Shown here in pieces: positions 43,381-51,393 of a stretch of DNA of 64,000 nucleotides. The stretch's first letter is position 1. Every line of letters begins with the position of its first letter. Below the pieces are notes generated by a model that saw only the letters and a list, made by a program, of their open reading frames with translations, was not told the origin of the DNA and did no database searches. The DNA comes from Mycobacterium terramassiliense (GTDB lineage: Bacteria; Actinomycetota; Actinomycetes; Mycobacteriales; Mycobacteriaceae): NCBI RefSeq assembly GCF_900157385.1, contig NZ_LT717701.1:598693-662692 (forward strand), read 5' to 3'. Position numbers and translations under genes: made by a program.

Positions 43381-45107
43381 GGCCAGGTCGACCACGCCGG
43401 CTCGGCGGCGGTGACATCGCGGCCGTAGCGCTGCCGCGCCAGGTCGCGATAGTGGCTCATGATCGGCGGACTGCCGGGCTGCATCTGCAGCGGTGGCAAC
43501 GGGCCGAGCCGCGTCAGCGAGCCGCCGGCGCGCGCCGCGGCCGGGCCGGCCGCGGCCAGCGCCAACTCCGCGTCGGTGTCGATGACGACGGTCGCGGTGG
43601 CCGTCGAGGCCCATTCCCCGATCTTCGGCCGCTGCAGGTCCGTGTCGAAAGTGCCTCGTGCACTGTGGTATTCGACCAGCTCACTGATCAGTTGGGTGTT
43701 TTCCCACTCCCACGCGACGGCGAAGGCGCCGGCCAGGATGGGCGCTGAAATGCTGGCCGCCCAGCGCGCTCTCGCGTCGGCGTCGGCGATCGAATAGCGC
43801 ACCGAGTCGACCGCCAGCGCGGCCGGGACTTTGAGCTCCGCGGCCTGTTCGAGTTTGGTCATCGCGCGCCAGTACTGGGGGGTGCCGACCTCGCCGTGCA
43901 GGATGCCGAGCCCCTCGGCCTGCCGCGCCTCGGTTTCCTGCAGCGTCTCGTCGGGGTCGCCCGAACTGTCGAAACCGAGGTCGGCCAAGGCGTCCGCGCG
44001 CCACACGGTGCCGAGATGGCTGTCGAGCTGGGCGTACTGCAACCAACTGCTGCGCGGCGAGGCGTCGAGTAGCTCCCGGGCCTGCGCGATGAGCTCGACC
44101 GCATCGGCGAAGCGGCTCCAAAAGATGGCAATCCAGCTGCGCTGCAACAAGATACGATGCAGATGCAGGGGCTTCCCCAATTCACGCCAGAGCCGCTCGG
44201 CATGCTCCCAGCACTCGTCGGCGGCCTCCAGCGCTCCGGATCCCAGCCGGGTGAGCCCCATGTACAGCCAGCAACGCGCGACGTCGTGCGTCCGGCCGTA
44301 TCGGGCGACGACGGGCTGGACCTCGGATGCCAGCTGCTCGGTCGTCGCGTGGTCACCGACCAACCAGCGGGCCGCGGCCCGCTCTAATTTCGTTCTGGCG
44401 CTTGCCAGTTCCCATTTTCGCGCCTCCGCCCTGGCCCCGGCGCGACGCAACCAGGGTTCGGCCTCGGGCAACCGGCCCGTTTCCACGCAGAACCGGCCGA
44501 AGGCGGTGCCCGCGGCGATCAGGAGATGGTCGGCCAGCTCGCTGCCGTCGCGGAGCTGGTCCACGCCGTCAAGAACCTGCTCCCACAACGGAACTGATCG
44601 CACATGCAGGTCGTCGTCGCAGAGCGCCGCGGCGCACAAGACTTGCGCGTGGGTGCGCAGGTAGGTGTGTTCGTCAACCAGGTCGTCGAAGCCGGACTCG
44701 GTGTCGCTCAACGCGCTCAGCGCCGACGCGGCGCCCTCATGGTCGCCGACGGCCGCGGCCAGGCCCGCCTCCAGGAACAGCGCCCGCCGTGAGTACCGGC
44801 AGATGAGGTGCGCCATCTCGGCGTCGGACATGCTTACCCGCGCCGCGGCGTCCGGCAGCGTCCCGGCGGCGATACCCGAATAGATGCCCAGGCAGTCGCG
44901 GATGCGCCGGATGGACTCGCGCACCCCCTCGTGCGTTCCGCGCGCCAGGTAGATCTCCCCAAGCTGCGCAAAGACTTCCAGCATCAGGTCGTCACGGTCT
45001 TCTCGCTCGATCTGCGGCATCAGCGACAGCAGCAGATCCCGGGCGCGTGTCTCGTCGGCGGCATACGCCAACCGGCGGGCGTTCGCCAACTCGACGGGGA
45101 TCGACAC
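43377..45107 (-). CDS. TPR-like helical protein coupled to CHAT protease
   Basis: A 576-residue protein starting at GTG 45107 (VSIPVELANARRLAYAADE). It is built of helical pairs such as EVFAQLGEIYLARGTHEGVRE, CWLYMGLTRLGSGALEAADE and TKLEQAAELKVPAAL, typical of tetratricopeptide arrays. The last 60 residues form a different, Pro-rich end (PLPPLQMQPGSPPIMSHYRDL). It is the first gene of the operon and would act as sensor or scaffold for the CHAT protease. A strong hairpin at 45149-45190 separates it from the lipoprotein gene upstream. Confidence 0.7.
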   Translation of the reverse strand: MSIPVELANARRLAYAADETRARDLLLSLMPQIEREDRDDLMLEVFAQLGEIYLARGTHEGVRESIRRIRDCLGIYSGIAAGTLPDAAARVSMSDAEMAHLICRYSRRALFLEAGLAAAVGDHEGAASALSALSDTESGFDDLVDEHTYLRTHAQVLCAAALCDDDLHVRSVPLWEQVLDGVDQLRDGSELADHLLIAAGTAFGRFCVETGRLPEAEPWLRRAGARAEARKWELASARTKLERAAARWLVGDHATTEQLASEVQPVVARYGRTHDVARCWLYMGLTRLGSGALEAADECWEHAERLWRELGKPLHLHRILLQRSWIAIFWSRFADAVELIAQARELLDASPRSSWLQYAQLDSHLGTVWRADALADLGFDSSGDPDETLQETEARQAEGLGILHGEVGTPQYWRAMTKLEQAAELKVPAALAVDSVRYSIADADARARWAASISAPILAGAFAVAWEWENTQLISELVEYHSARGTFDTDLQRPKIGEWASTATATVVIDTDAELALAAAGPAAARAGGSLTRLGPLPPLQMQPGSPPIMSHYRDLARQRYGRDVTAAEPAWSTWP

Positions 45108-45148
45108 GGCTGCATCATAAGTCCGCCGTCGCCGGCGTGGCGAGGATC

Positions 45149-45190
45149 CGGAGTGGCGGGCGTGTGAGTGAGGGCACGCCCGCCACCCCG
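45149..45190 (-). terminator. Stem-loop downstream of LpqH-like gene
   Basis: GTGGCGGGCGTG (45153-45164) pairs perfectly with CACGCCCGCCAC (45175-45186), extended outward by four more pairs after one mismatch. It follows the lipoprotein stop at 45203 in the leftward direction. Confidence 0.7.
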
Positions 45191-45202
45191 GAGTTCCATC
45201 GA

Positions 45203-45685
45203 TCAACCGCAAGTCACCTTGATGTTGAAGTCCTTGGTGATCATTCCGGCCATCGGGTTCTTCATGTCGGCGCCCTGCGCCTGTCCGGTGATGGTGTAGG
45301 TCTTGCCGTCCACCGCCACGTTGGCCGAACCAACCTTGGCGCCCATGCCGTTGCTGACGGACAGGGCGTTGCCGTCGACGAAGAGGGCCAGCGACTCGAC
45401 CTTGGGGGTGGTCTCGTCGGTCATCACGACGGCCAGCGCTTGCTGGGCACCCGTGTTGCCGCTGCCGATGTCGATCTTGCCGCCGGTCCGGACGCAGGTC
45501 ACCGAGGACGGGTTCAGGCCGGCGAGGTCGGTTCCGCCCACCTTGACCTGCGCGTTGGTACCGGTGGCGGCGCTGGTCGGCGCCGCGCTCGACGCGGGGC
45601 TGGCCGTGTGGCCGCCACTCGAGCAGCCCACCAGCGCCGACGCGACGCCAAGGGTTCCGATCGCTCCCGCGATAAGACGTTTCAC
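45203..45685 (-). CDS. LpqH-family (19-kDa antigen type) lipoprotein
   Basis: A 160-residue lipoprotein. GTG 45685 (VKRLIAGAIGTLGVASALVGC) has AAGGAAGG upstream, and the lipobox is LVGC with Cys at 21. A Ser/Thr/Ala-rich linker follows (possible O-glycosylation), then the beta-rich domain. VTCVRTGGKIDIGSG, the ITGQAQGADMKNPM stretch and the final IKVTCG match the 19-kDa antigen LpqH, including its two domain Cys. It is a paralogue rather than LpqH itself by position. Relatives are surface-exposed and act on host TLR2. Confidence 0.85.
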   Translation of the reverse strand: MKRLIAGAIGTLGVASALVGCSSGGHTASPASSAAPTSAATGTNAQVKVGGTDLAGLNPSSVTCVRTGGKIDIGSGNTGAQQALAVVMTDETTPKVESLALFVDGNALSVSNGMGAKVGSANVAVDGKTYTITGQAQGADMKNPMAGMITKDFNIKVTCG

Positions 45686-45822
45686 TGGGTTTCCTTCCTT
45701 CATGCGCCGCCCGATTGGCGTCGCCATGAGCGCAAGTACAGCCCCGCCTCGCCGCTACCGATCCCAATTTCCGGCCCGGCCCGGTAGGCTGCCTCGACAC
45801 GGCCGATGAAGGGAGACGCGCG

Positions 45823-46197
45823 ATGGCGAGCGTGAAATGGCTGGAAAAGCCTGAGGCGCATGACTTCCCGGCGGCAGCCGACTACCTCGCCCTGCTCGCG
45901 GAGCCGGGGACCGCCAATCAGTTGGCGGAAAAGCTGAAGGCCGGAATCGTCAGCCACAAGAAGGCAAAGGACATCCTCCGGGCGGCGCGGCTGCGGCTGC
46001 TGCCAGACGACAATCCCCACGTCGCCGCCGATCTTTCCAAGATCAAGAAGGGGCAGGCGTTGTCCCCGATCCTGCTGGTGCGGGGCGATTTCACGACGGG
46101 CGTCCCGCTGCAGATCGCCGACGGCTACCACCGGGTGTGCGCGAGTTACCACACCGACGAGAACACCGACATCCCCGTCGTTATCGTCTCATCGTGA
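45823..46197 (+). CDS. Unknown protein with ParB/sulfiredoxin-like motif
   Basis: A 124-residue cytoplasmic protein. MASVKWLEKPEAHDFPAAADYLALL opens a helical region; KIKKGQALSPILLVRG and PLQIADGYHRVCASYH resemble the ParB N-terminal nucleotide-binding fold, where an ADGYHR-type motif contacts nucleotide. A GGGAGA box precedes the ATG. The gene overlaps the enoyl-CoA hydratase by GTGA, so translation is coupled. The function is unknown. Confidence 0.65.
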   Translation: MASVKWLEKPEAHDFPAAADYLALLAEPGTANQLAEKLKAGIVSHKKAKDILRAARLRLLPDDNPHVAADLSKIKKGQALSPILLVRGDFTTGVPLQIADGYHRVCASYHTDENTDIPVVIVSS

Positions 46198-46934
46198 TCG
46201 AGATCGAAGCCGCCGGCGCGGTCCAGGTGCTGACCCTTTCCTCCGGGCGCGTCAACGCCCAAGACGTCGAGCTGCTCAAAGAGCTGGCGGACGCGCTGGG
46301 CGAGCTGCAGCACTCCGGCGCGAAAGCGCTCGTGATCACCGGCGCAGGCCGCGCGTTCAGCGCGGGGGTCGACCTCAACCGCGTGGTCGACGGCAGTGCC
46401 GACTACACCGACCGGCTGATCCCGGCGCTGTCCGAGGCGTTCGAGGCGATGTTCTGCTATCCCGGCCCGACGGTGGCCGCGATCAACGGCGCCGCCATCG
46501 CGGGCGGATGCGTGCTGGCGTGCGCCTGCGACCGCAGGCTGATCGGCCCCGAGGCGCAGATCGGGGCATCCGAGGTCCGCGTCGGGGTGGCGTTTCCGGT
46601 CGCCGCGCTCGAGGTGATGCGCTACGCGTGCGGGGACCGCGCCGAGGACGTGTTGCTGGGCGGGCGCGTCTATCGGGGTGACGAGGCGATCGCCAACGGG
46701 CTCGCCCATCGCGTCGTCGCCGACGACCTCATCGGGGCGGCGGTGGCCGAGGCCGCCGACCTCGGCGGCATCCCGGCCGACGCCTATCGACACACCAAAG
46801 TGCAGCTGCGAGCCCCCGCCCTGGCGCGGATGCGCGAGGGCGCCCTCATCGACAGCGAGGTCCGTCAGCTGTGGGGCGCCGAGCAGACGCAGCGGCGCAT
46901 CGCCGCCTACGTGGACAGCCTCAAGCGCCGCTGA
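46194..46934 (+). CDS. Enoyl-CoA hydratase/isomerase family protein
   Basis: A 246-residue crotonase-fold protein. The start is GTG 46194, overlapping the upstream stop. GAGRAFSAGVDLNRV and AAINGAAIAGGCVLACACD supply the two oxyanion-hole segments, and PEAQIGASEVRVGVAFP the region that holds the catalytic acids in hydratases; the usual Glu is not obvious there, so isomerase or hydrolase activity is possible. It is expected in fatty-acid beta-oxidation or a related CoA pathway. Confidence 0.85.
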   Translation: MIEIEAAGAVQVLTLSSGRVNAQDVELLKELADALGELQHSGAKALVITGAGRAFSAGVDLNRVVDGSADYTDRLIPALSEAFEAMFCYPGPTVAAINGAAIAGGCVLACACDRRLIGPEAQIGASEVRVGVAFPVAALEVMRYACGDRAEDVLLGGRVYRGDEAIANGLAHRVVADDLIGAAVAEAADLGGIPADAYRHTKVQLRAPALARMREGALIDSEVRQLWGAEQTQRRIAAYVDSLKRR

Positions 46935-46940
46935 CGGCGC
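46925..46940. terminator. Hairpin between convergent genes
   Basis: GCGCCG (46925-46930) pairs with CGGCGC (46935-46940) around a CTGA loop that contains the echA-like stop codon. It may serve both convergent genes. Confidence 0.4.
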
Positions 46941-46949
46941 TGGCGGCGG

Positions 46950-47732
46950 TCATTCGTCGACCGCGACGCCGCCTCGGGTGCGCCGGCGCCGCATCCAGTG
47001 GGAACCCTTGCCCGTCGGGCGGCGGTTCTGCAGCCCACCCTTGGTCTCTCCGGTTTCCTGCGCCGCCGGCGTTTCCTCGGTGGCTTCGTCCGTTTCGACC
47101 GGTTCTTCGGGTTCTTTGGCCGGCTCCTCCGCCGCGGTTTCTCCGCTCGCCTCGGTCTCCGGGGCCTCTTCGGTCTCTTCGGCCTCGGGCTCAGCACCCT
47201 CGTCGGCGACTTCTTCGGTCACCTCTTCGGCCTCGTTGCCCTTCTTGCCGCGCAGGCCCCGCTTCTTGCGCTTTTCCTTCTTCGGCTTGATCGGCTTCGG
47301 CGGTGGCGGCGGCAACTCGGCGATGAACGACAGATAGAACGCGAAGACGCCGAGCACCCCGATCGCCGCGGCGGCGCCGTAAACGCCGAACAGCCAGCGC
47401 CCGGCGGCGTCGATGCTGAGCCAGATCTCGCTGATCGCGGTGCCGATGATCAGCGCGCCGGCCAGCACGTGGGCCACGATCGACCACAGCCGGATGGTCA
47501 GCGCCAGCTGCGGCGTGCCCAACTCCGGCTTGCGGGTCCGCAGCTGGGTGAAAACCACCGGCAGCGCGGCCAGGGCGACCAGCGCGCCGGTCACGATCCG
47601 CAGCGTCGTCCCCACCGAATGCGAGGTGTCGCCCATCAGTTCAGGCCAGCGGGGCAGGACGAAAAAGAAGTAGAGGACGCCGGCAGCGATCGAAAACGTC
47701 GCGTGCCACGGTATGGCGACCTTGCGCCCCAT
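46950..47732 (-). CDS. lucA: LucA-like membrane protein (Rv3723)
   Basis: A 260-residue protein with four hydrophobic segments in the N-terminal 145 residues (for example ATFSIAAGVLYFFFVLP, VTGALVALAALPVVF and AAAAIGVLGVFAFYLSF), followed by a Lys-rich stretch KPIKPKKEKRKKRG and a long Glu/Ala-rich acidic tail. Size and place beside tRNA-Ser, 4.5S RNA and the aminotransferase match M. tuberculosis Rv3723, LucA, which stabilises Mce1 and Mce4 for fatty-acid and cholesterol uptake. ATG 47732 is preferred; ATG 47744 is possible. Identity rests on synteny and architecture. Confidence 0.78.
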   Translation of the reverse strand: MGRKVAIPWHATFSIAAGVLYFFFVLPRWPELMGDTSHSVGTTLRIVTGALVALAALPVVFTQLRTRKPELGTPQLALTIRLWSIVAHVLAGALIIGTAISEIWLSIDAAGRWLFGVYGAAAAIGVLGVFAFYLSFIAELPPPPPKPIKPKKEKRKKRGLRGKKGNEAEEVTEEVADEGAEPEAEETEEAPETEASGETAAEEPAKEPEEPVETDEATEETPAAQETGETKGGLQNRRPTGKGSHWMRRRRTRGGVAVDE

Positions 47733-47845
47733 ACGCCTCCTCATGCTGCCGGTGAGCCTTGTCGGCCGGTAAGCCAGCCTAAAGGCCGGTCAGAGCGATT
47801 CCAAACAACCCCCGTGCGTGGTCGCGCCCTATCGGGTGCGACCGG

Positions 47846-47934
47846 TGGCGGAGGATGCGGGATTTGAACCCGCGAGGGCTGTTAACCCAACCCGCGTTCC
47901 AGGCGAGCGCCATAGGCCACTAGGCGAATCCTCC
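47846..47934 (-). tRNA. serX: tRNA-Ser (GGA anticodon)
   Basis: On the minus strand GGAGGAT (47934-47928) pairs with ATCCTCC (47856-47850), followed by discriminator G and an encoded CCA (47848-47846). The anticodon loop reads CTGGAAC with anticodon GGA, and a long variable arm GGTTGGGTTAACAGCC marks a serine tRNA. The T-loop GTTCAAATC is standard. Confidence 0.93.
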
Positions 47935-48004
47935 GTGGGCCATGGTAACCGAGTGGCACGCGGTCGCCGCCGGTTGTTCGGATCCCAGGGACTACACTCA
48001 CCAT

Positions 48005-48090
48005 GGACCCCGCGCGGCGTCTATCCTGTGAACTCCCCCAGGGCCGGAAGGCAGCAAGGGTCAATGGGCTCTGTCGGGTGCGCGGGGTCC
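48005..48090 (+). ncRNA. ffs: 4.5S RNA (bacterial small SRP RNA)
   Basis: The conserved SRP tip GGGCCGGAAGGCAGCAAGGG lies at 48041-48060, and the ends GGACCCCGCGC and GCGCGGGGTCC pair perfectly. This RNA binds Ffh and directs membrane proteins to the translocon. The exact 5' and 3' ends may extend a few bases beyond the stem. Confidence 0.93.
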
Positions 48091-48102
48091 CCTATGTCAG
48101 AC

Positions 48103-48265
48103 GGTGGCGACCCGCCTCGCCCGGCTCCGCCGCGCTCGCGATCGCCACTAGGGTGAAACGGTGGCGACCCGCCTCGCCCGGCTCCGCCGCGCTCGCGATC
48201 GCCACTAGGGTGAAACGGTGGCGACCCGCTTCGCCCGGCTCCGCCGCGCTCGCGATCGCCACTAG
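48103..48265. repeat. 57-bp tandem repeat, three copies (last truncated)
   Basis: Units start at 48103, 48160 and 48217 and are nearly identical. Each begins GGTGGCGACCCGC and ends near GATCGCCACTAGGG, with hairpin-forming ends. Read on the minus strand in one frame a unit encodes VAIASAAEPGEAGRHRFTL, close to the VTIASPAQPGEAGRHASDP repeat recalled from the minisatellite inside M. tuberculosis leuA. There are no spacers, so it is not a CRISPR. Confidence 0.88.
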
Positions 48266-48296
48266 TGTCCAGCCTTCGACAGCGAAAGGGCCCCTG

Positions 48297-49592
48297 GTGT
48301 CTTTCGATTCCCTCAGCCCTGACGAGCTGACCGTGGTGCACGCGCGCAACCAGCAGGATTACGCGGAGCTGCAGGGCAAGAAGCTGGCCCTGGATCTGAC
48401 CCGCGGCAAGCCCTCGCCCGAGCAGCTTGACCTGTCCAACCAACTGCTGAGCCTGCCCGGCGACGATTTCCGCGATTCCGAGGGCACGGACACCCGCAAC
48501 TACGGCGGCCTGCACGGGCTGCCGGAACTGCGGGCCATCTTCGGGGAGCTGCTCGGGATCCCGGTGCAGAACCTGATCGCGGGCAACAACTCCAGCCTCG
48601 AGCTGATGCACGATCTGGTCGCCTTCTCGATGCTGTACGGCGGGGTCGACTCGCCGCGGCCCTGGATGAGGGAGCAGGACGGCATTAAATTCCTGTGCCC
48701 GGTCCCCGGCTACGACCGCCACTTCGCCATCACCGAGACGATGGGCATCGAGATGATCCCCGTCCCGATGATGCAGGACGGGCCTGATGTCGACCTCATC
48801 GAGGAATTGGTCGCGGTCGACCCGGCGATCAAGGGGATGTGGGCGGTGCCGGTGTTCGGCAACCCCACCGGCATCACCTACTCGTGGGAGGCGGTTCGCC
48901 GGCTGGTGCAGATGCGGACGGCGGCGCCCGACTTCCGCCTGTTCTGGGATAACGCGTACGCGGTGCACACGCTGACGCACGACTTCGTCCGCCAGGTCGA
49001 CGTGCTCGGGCTCGCGGCCACGGCCGGCAACCCCAACCGCCCCTACGTCTTCGCGTCCACCTCGAAGATCACCTTCGCCGGCGCCGGGGTCAGCTTCCTG
49101 GGCGGGTCGCTGGGCAACATCGCCTGGTATCTGCAATACGCGGGGAAGAAGTCGATCGGCCCGGACAAGGTCAACCAGCTGCGGCACCTGCGCTTCTTCG
49201 GCGACGCCGACGGGGTGCGCCTGCAGATGCTGCGCCACCAGCAGATCCTGGCGCCGAAGTTCGCGCTGGCGCTCGAGATTCTGGACAACCGGCTGAGCGA
49301 CTCCAAGATCGCCTCGTGGACCGAACCCAAGGGCGGCTACTTCATCAGCCTCGACGTGTTGCCCGGCACCGCGCGGCGGACCGTCGCTCTGGCCAAGGAC
49401 GCCGGTATCGCGGTGACCGAGGCGGGCGCGTCGTTCCCGTACCGGAAAGACCCCGACGACAAGAACATCCGGATCGCGCCCACCTTCCCGTCGCTTCCGG
49501 ACCTGCGCGACGCGGTCGAGGGGCTGGCGACGTGCGCGCTGCTGGCGGCTACGGAGTCGATGCTGGTCTCCTCCGCATCGAGTGTGAGCTGA
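48297..49592 (+). CDS. Aspartate aminotransferase (Rv3722c-like)
   Basis: A 431-residue class I PLP aminotransferase. GTG 48297 gives VSFDSLSPDELTVVHARN. NYGGLHGLPELR, NPTGITYSWEA, FWDNAYAVH and STSKITFAGAG (Schiff-base Lys) are the family blocks, and the C-terminal Arg is in IRIAP. Rv3722c, at the same genomic place, has been shown to be the main aspartate aminotransferase of M. tuberculosis, feeding nitrogen into Asp-derived pathways. The repeat array and 4.5S RNA lie just upstream. Confidence 0.9.
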   Translation: MSFDSLSPDELTVVHARNQQDYAELQGKKLALDLTRGKPSPEQLDLSNQLLSLPGDDFRDSEGTDTRNYGGLHGLPELRAIFGELLGIPVQNLIAGNNSSLELMHDLVAFSMLYGGVDSPRPWMREQDGIKFLCPVPGYDRHFAITETMGIEMIPVPMMQDGPDVDLIEELVAVDPAIKGMWAVPVFGNPTGITYSWEAVRRLVQMRTAAPDFRLFWDNAYAVHTLTHDFVRQVDVLGLAATAGNPNRPYVFASTSKITFAGAGVSFLGGSLGNIAWYLQYAGKKSIGPDKVNQLRHLRFFGDADGVRLQMLRHQQILAPKFALALEILDNRLSDSKIASWTEPKGGYFISLDVLPGTARRTVALAKDAGIAVTEAGASFPYRKDPDDKNIRIAPTFPSLPDLRDAVEGLATCALLAATESMLVSSASSVS

Positions 49593-49700
49593 CGGCGACG
49601 ACACGCCGGGCGGTTGACCGCAGGTTCGCACACAAAAGCCGGCGATGCACACCCGACGCCCGCCCGGCTGTAGTCAGCGCGCGCCGGTAGCCTGCTGACC

Positions 49701-51386
49701 GTGGCCCTCTACCGCAAATACCGACCGGCAACCTTCGCCGAAGTAGTAGGGCAGGAGCACGTCACCGAGCCGCTGTCGATCGCCCTGGAGGCCGGCCGGA
49801 TCAACCACGCCTACCTGTTTTCCGGGCCGCGCGGCTGCGGCAAGACGTCGTCGGCGCGCATCCTGGCCCGGTCGCTGAACTGCGCGCAGGGGCCGACGGC
49901 CAACCCGTGCGGCGTGTGCGACTCCTGCGTCGCGCTGGCGCCCAACGCGCCGGGCAGCATCGACGTGGTGGAGCTCGACGCCGCCAGCCACGGCGGCGTG
50001 GACGACACGCGCGAGCTACGCGACCGCGCGTTCTACGCCCCCGCGCAGTCGCGCTACCGGGTGTTCATCGTCGACGAGGCGCACATGGTGACCACCGCCG
50101 GGTTCAACGCGCTGCTCAAGATCGTCGAGGAACCGCCCGAGCATCTCATCTTCATCTTCGCCACCACCGAACCGGAGAAGGTGTTGCCGACGATCCGGTC
50201 GCGCACCCACCACTACCCGTTCCGGCTGCTGCCACCCAAGACCATGCGGGCGTTGATCGGGCGGATCTGCGAGCAGGAGGACGTCGTCGTCGACGACGCC
50301 GTGTACCCGCTGGTGATCCGGGCCGGCGGGGGTTCGCCGCGCGACACGCTCTCGGTCCTGGATCAGCTGCTGGCCGGCGCGGAGGGCAACCACGTGACCT
50401 ACCAGCGCGCGCTGGGGCTGCTCGGCGCCACCGACGTCGCACTGATCGACGACGCCGTGGACGCGCTGGCGGCGTCGGATGCCGCGGCCTTGTTCGGCGC
50501 GGTCGAATCGGTGATCGACGCCGGCCACGACCCGCGGCGCTTCGCCACCGATCTGCTGGAGCGGTTCCGGGATCTCATTGTCCTGCAATCGGTTCCGGAT
50601 GCCGTGAGCCGCGGCGTGGTGGACGCGCCCGAGGACGTGCTGGACCGGATGCGCGAGCAGGCGGCGCGGATCGGCCCGGCGACCCTGACCCGGTACGCCG
50701 AGGTCGTGCAGGCCGGGCTGGGGGAGATGCGCGGTGCGACGGCGCCGCGCCTGCTGCTCGAGGTGGTGTGCGCGCGGCTGCTGTTGCCGTCGGCCAGCGA
50801 CGCCGAGTCGGCGCTGCTGCAGCGCGTCGAGCGGATCGAGGCCCGCCTGGGTGTGTCCCTCCCCGCCTCGGAGAGCGCCGCGGCGCCGTCCCCGCAGCCC
50901 GAATCGGCCGCTGCCCCAGGCGAACTCAACGCGGCCGCGCTGCGGTCGATGTGGCCGACGGTGCGCGACAAGGTGCGCCAGCGCAGCCGCACCACCGAAG
51001 TGATGCTGGCGGGCGCCACGGTCCGGGCGGTGGAGGACAACACGCTGGTGCTGACCCACGCGTCGGCTCCGCTGGCCAAGCGGCTGTCCGAGCAGCGCAA
51101 CGCCGACGTCATCGCCGAAGCGCTCAAAGACGCGCTGGGGGTGAACTGGCGGGTGCGCTGCGAGGTCGGCGCGGGCGACCCGGCCGCGAGCGCCCCGGCG
51201 CCCGCCAGGCAGGTGGCGCCCGTCGACGAGCCGGCCGAGGCGGAATCGGCGCAGCGAGACGAAGAGGAGCACATGCTCGCCGAGGCCGGGCGCACCGAGC
51301 CGTCCGCGCCGCGTCGCGACCCCGAGGAGGCCGCGCTGGAGCTGCTGCAGAACGAGCTGGGCGCCCGCCGGATCGACGGGAGCTAG
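49701..51386 (+). CDS. dnaX: DNA polymerase III subunit gamma/tau
   Basis: A 561-residue clamp-loader ATPase. Walker A is GPRGCGKTSSARILA near residues 39-53, the zinc module has Cys in NCAQGPTANPCGVCDSC, Walker B is VFIVDEAHM, and sensor motifs follow (FATTEPEKVLPTIRSR). After about residue 370 comes a variable, Ala/Glu-rich region and a tau-type C-terminal domain (WPTVRDKVRQRSRTTEVML). It loads the sliding clamp in replication. It matches Rv3721c. Confidence 0.95.
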   Translation: MALYRKYRPATFAEVVGQEHVTEPLSIALEAGRINHAYLFSGPRGCGKTSSARILARSLNCAQGPTANPCGVCDSCVALAPNAPGSIDVVELDAASHGGVDDTRELRDRAFYAPAQSRYRVFIVDEAHMVTTAGFNALLKIVEEPPEHLIFIFATTEPEKVLPTIRSRTHHYPFRLLPPKTMRALIGRICEQEDVVVDDAVYPLVIRAGGGSPRDTLSVLDQLLAGAEGNHVTYQRALGLLGATDVALIDDAVDALAASDAAALFGAVESVIDAGHDPRRFATDLLERFRDLIVLQSVPDAVSRGVVDAPEDVLDRMREQAARIGPATLTRYAEVVQAGLGEMRGATAPRLLLEVVCARLLLPSASDAESALLQRVERIEARLGVSLPASESAAAPSPQPESAAAPGELNAAALRSMWPTVRDKVRQRSRTTEVMLAGATVRAVEDNTLVLTHASAPLAKRLSEQRNADVIAEALKDALGVNWRVRCEVGAGDPAASAPAPARQVAPVDEPAEAESAQRDEEEHMLAEAGRTEPSAPRRDPEEAALELLQNELGARRIDGS

Positions 51387-51393
51387 CGGCGGC

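Noticed and set aside
47985..48001. DosR motif starting GGGACTACAC near 4.5S RNA
   Set aside because: Only one half-site is present and the gene downstream is a housekeeping RNA.
48103..48265. CRISPR-like array
   Set aside because: The units follow each other directly without unique spacers and no cas gene is present, so it is a minisatellite.
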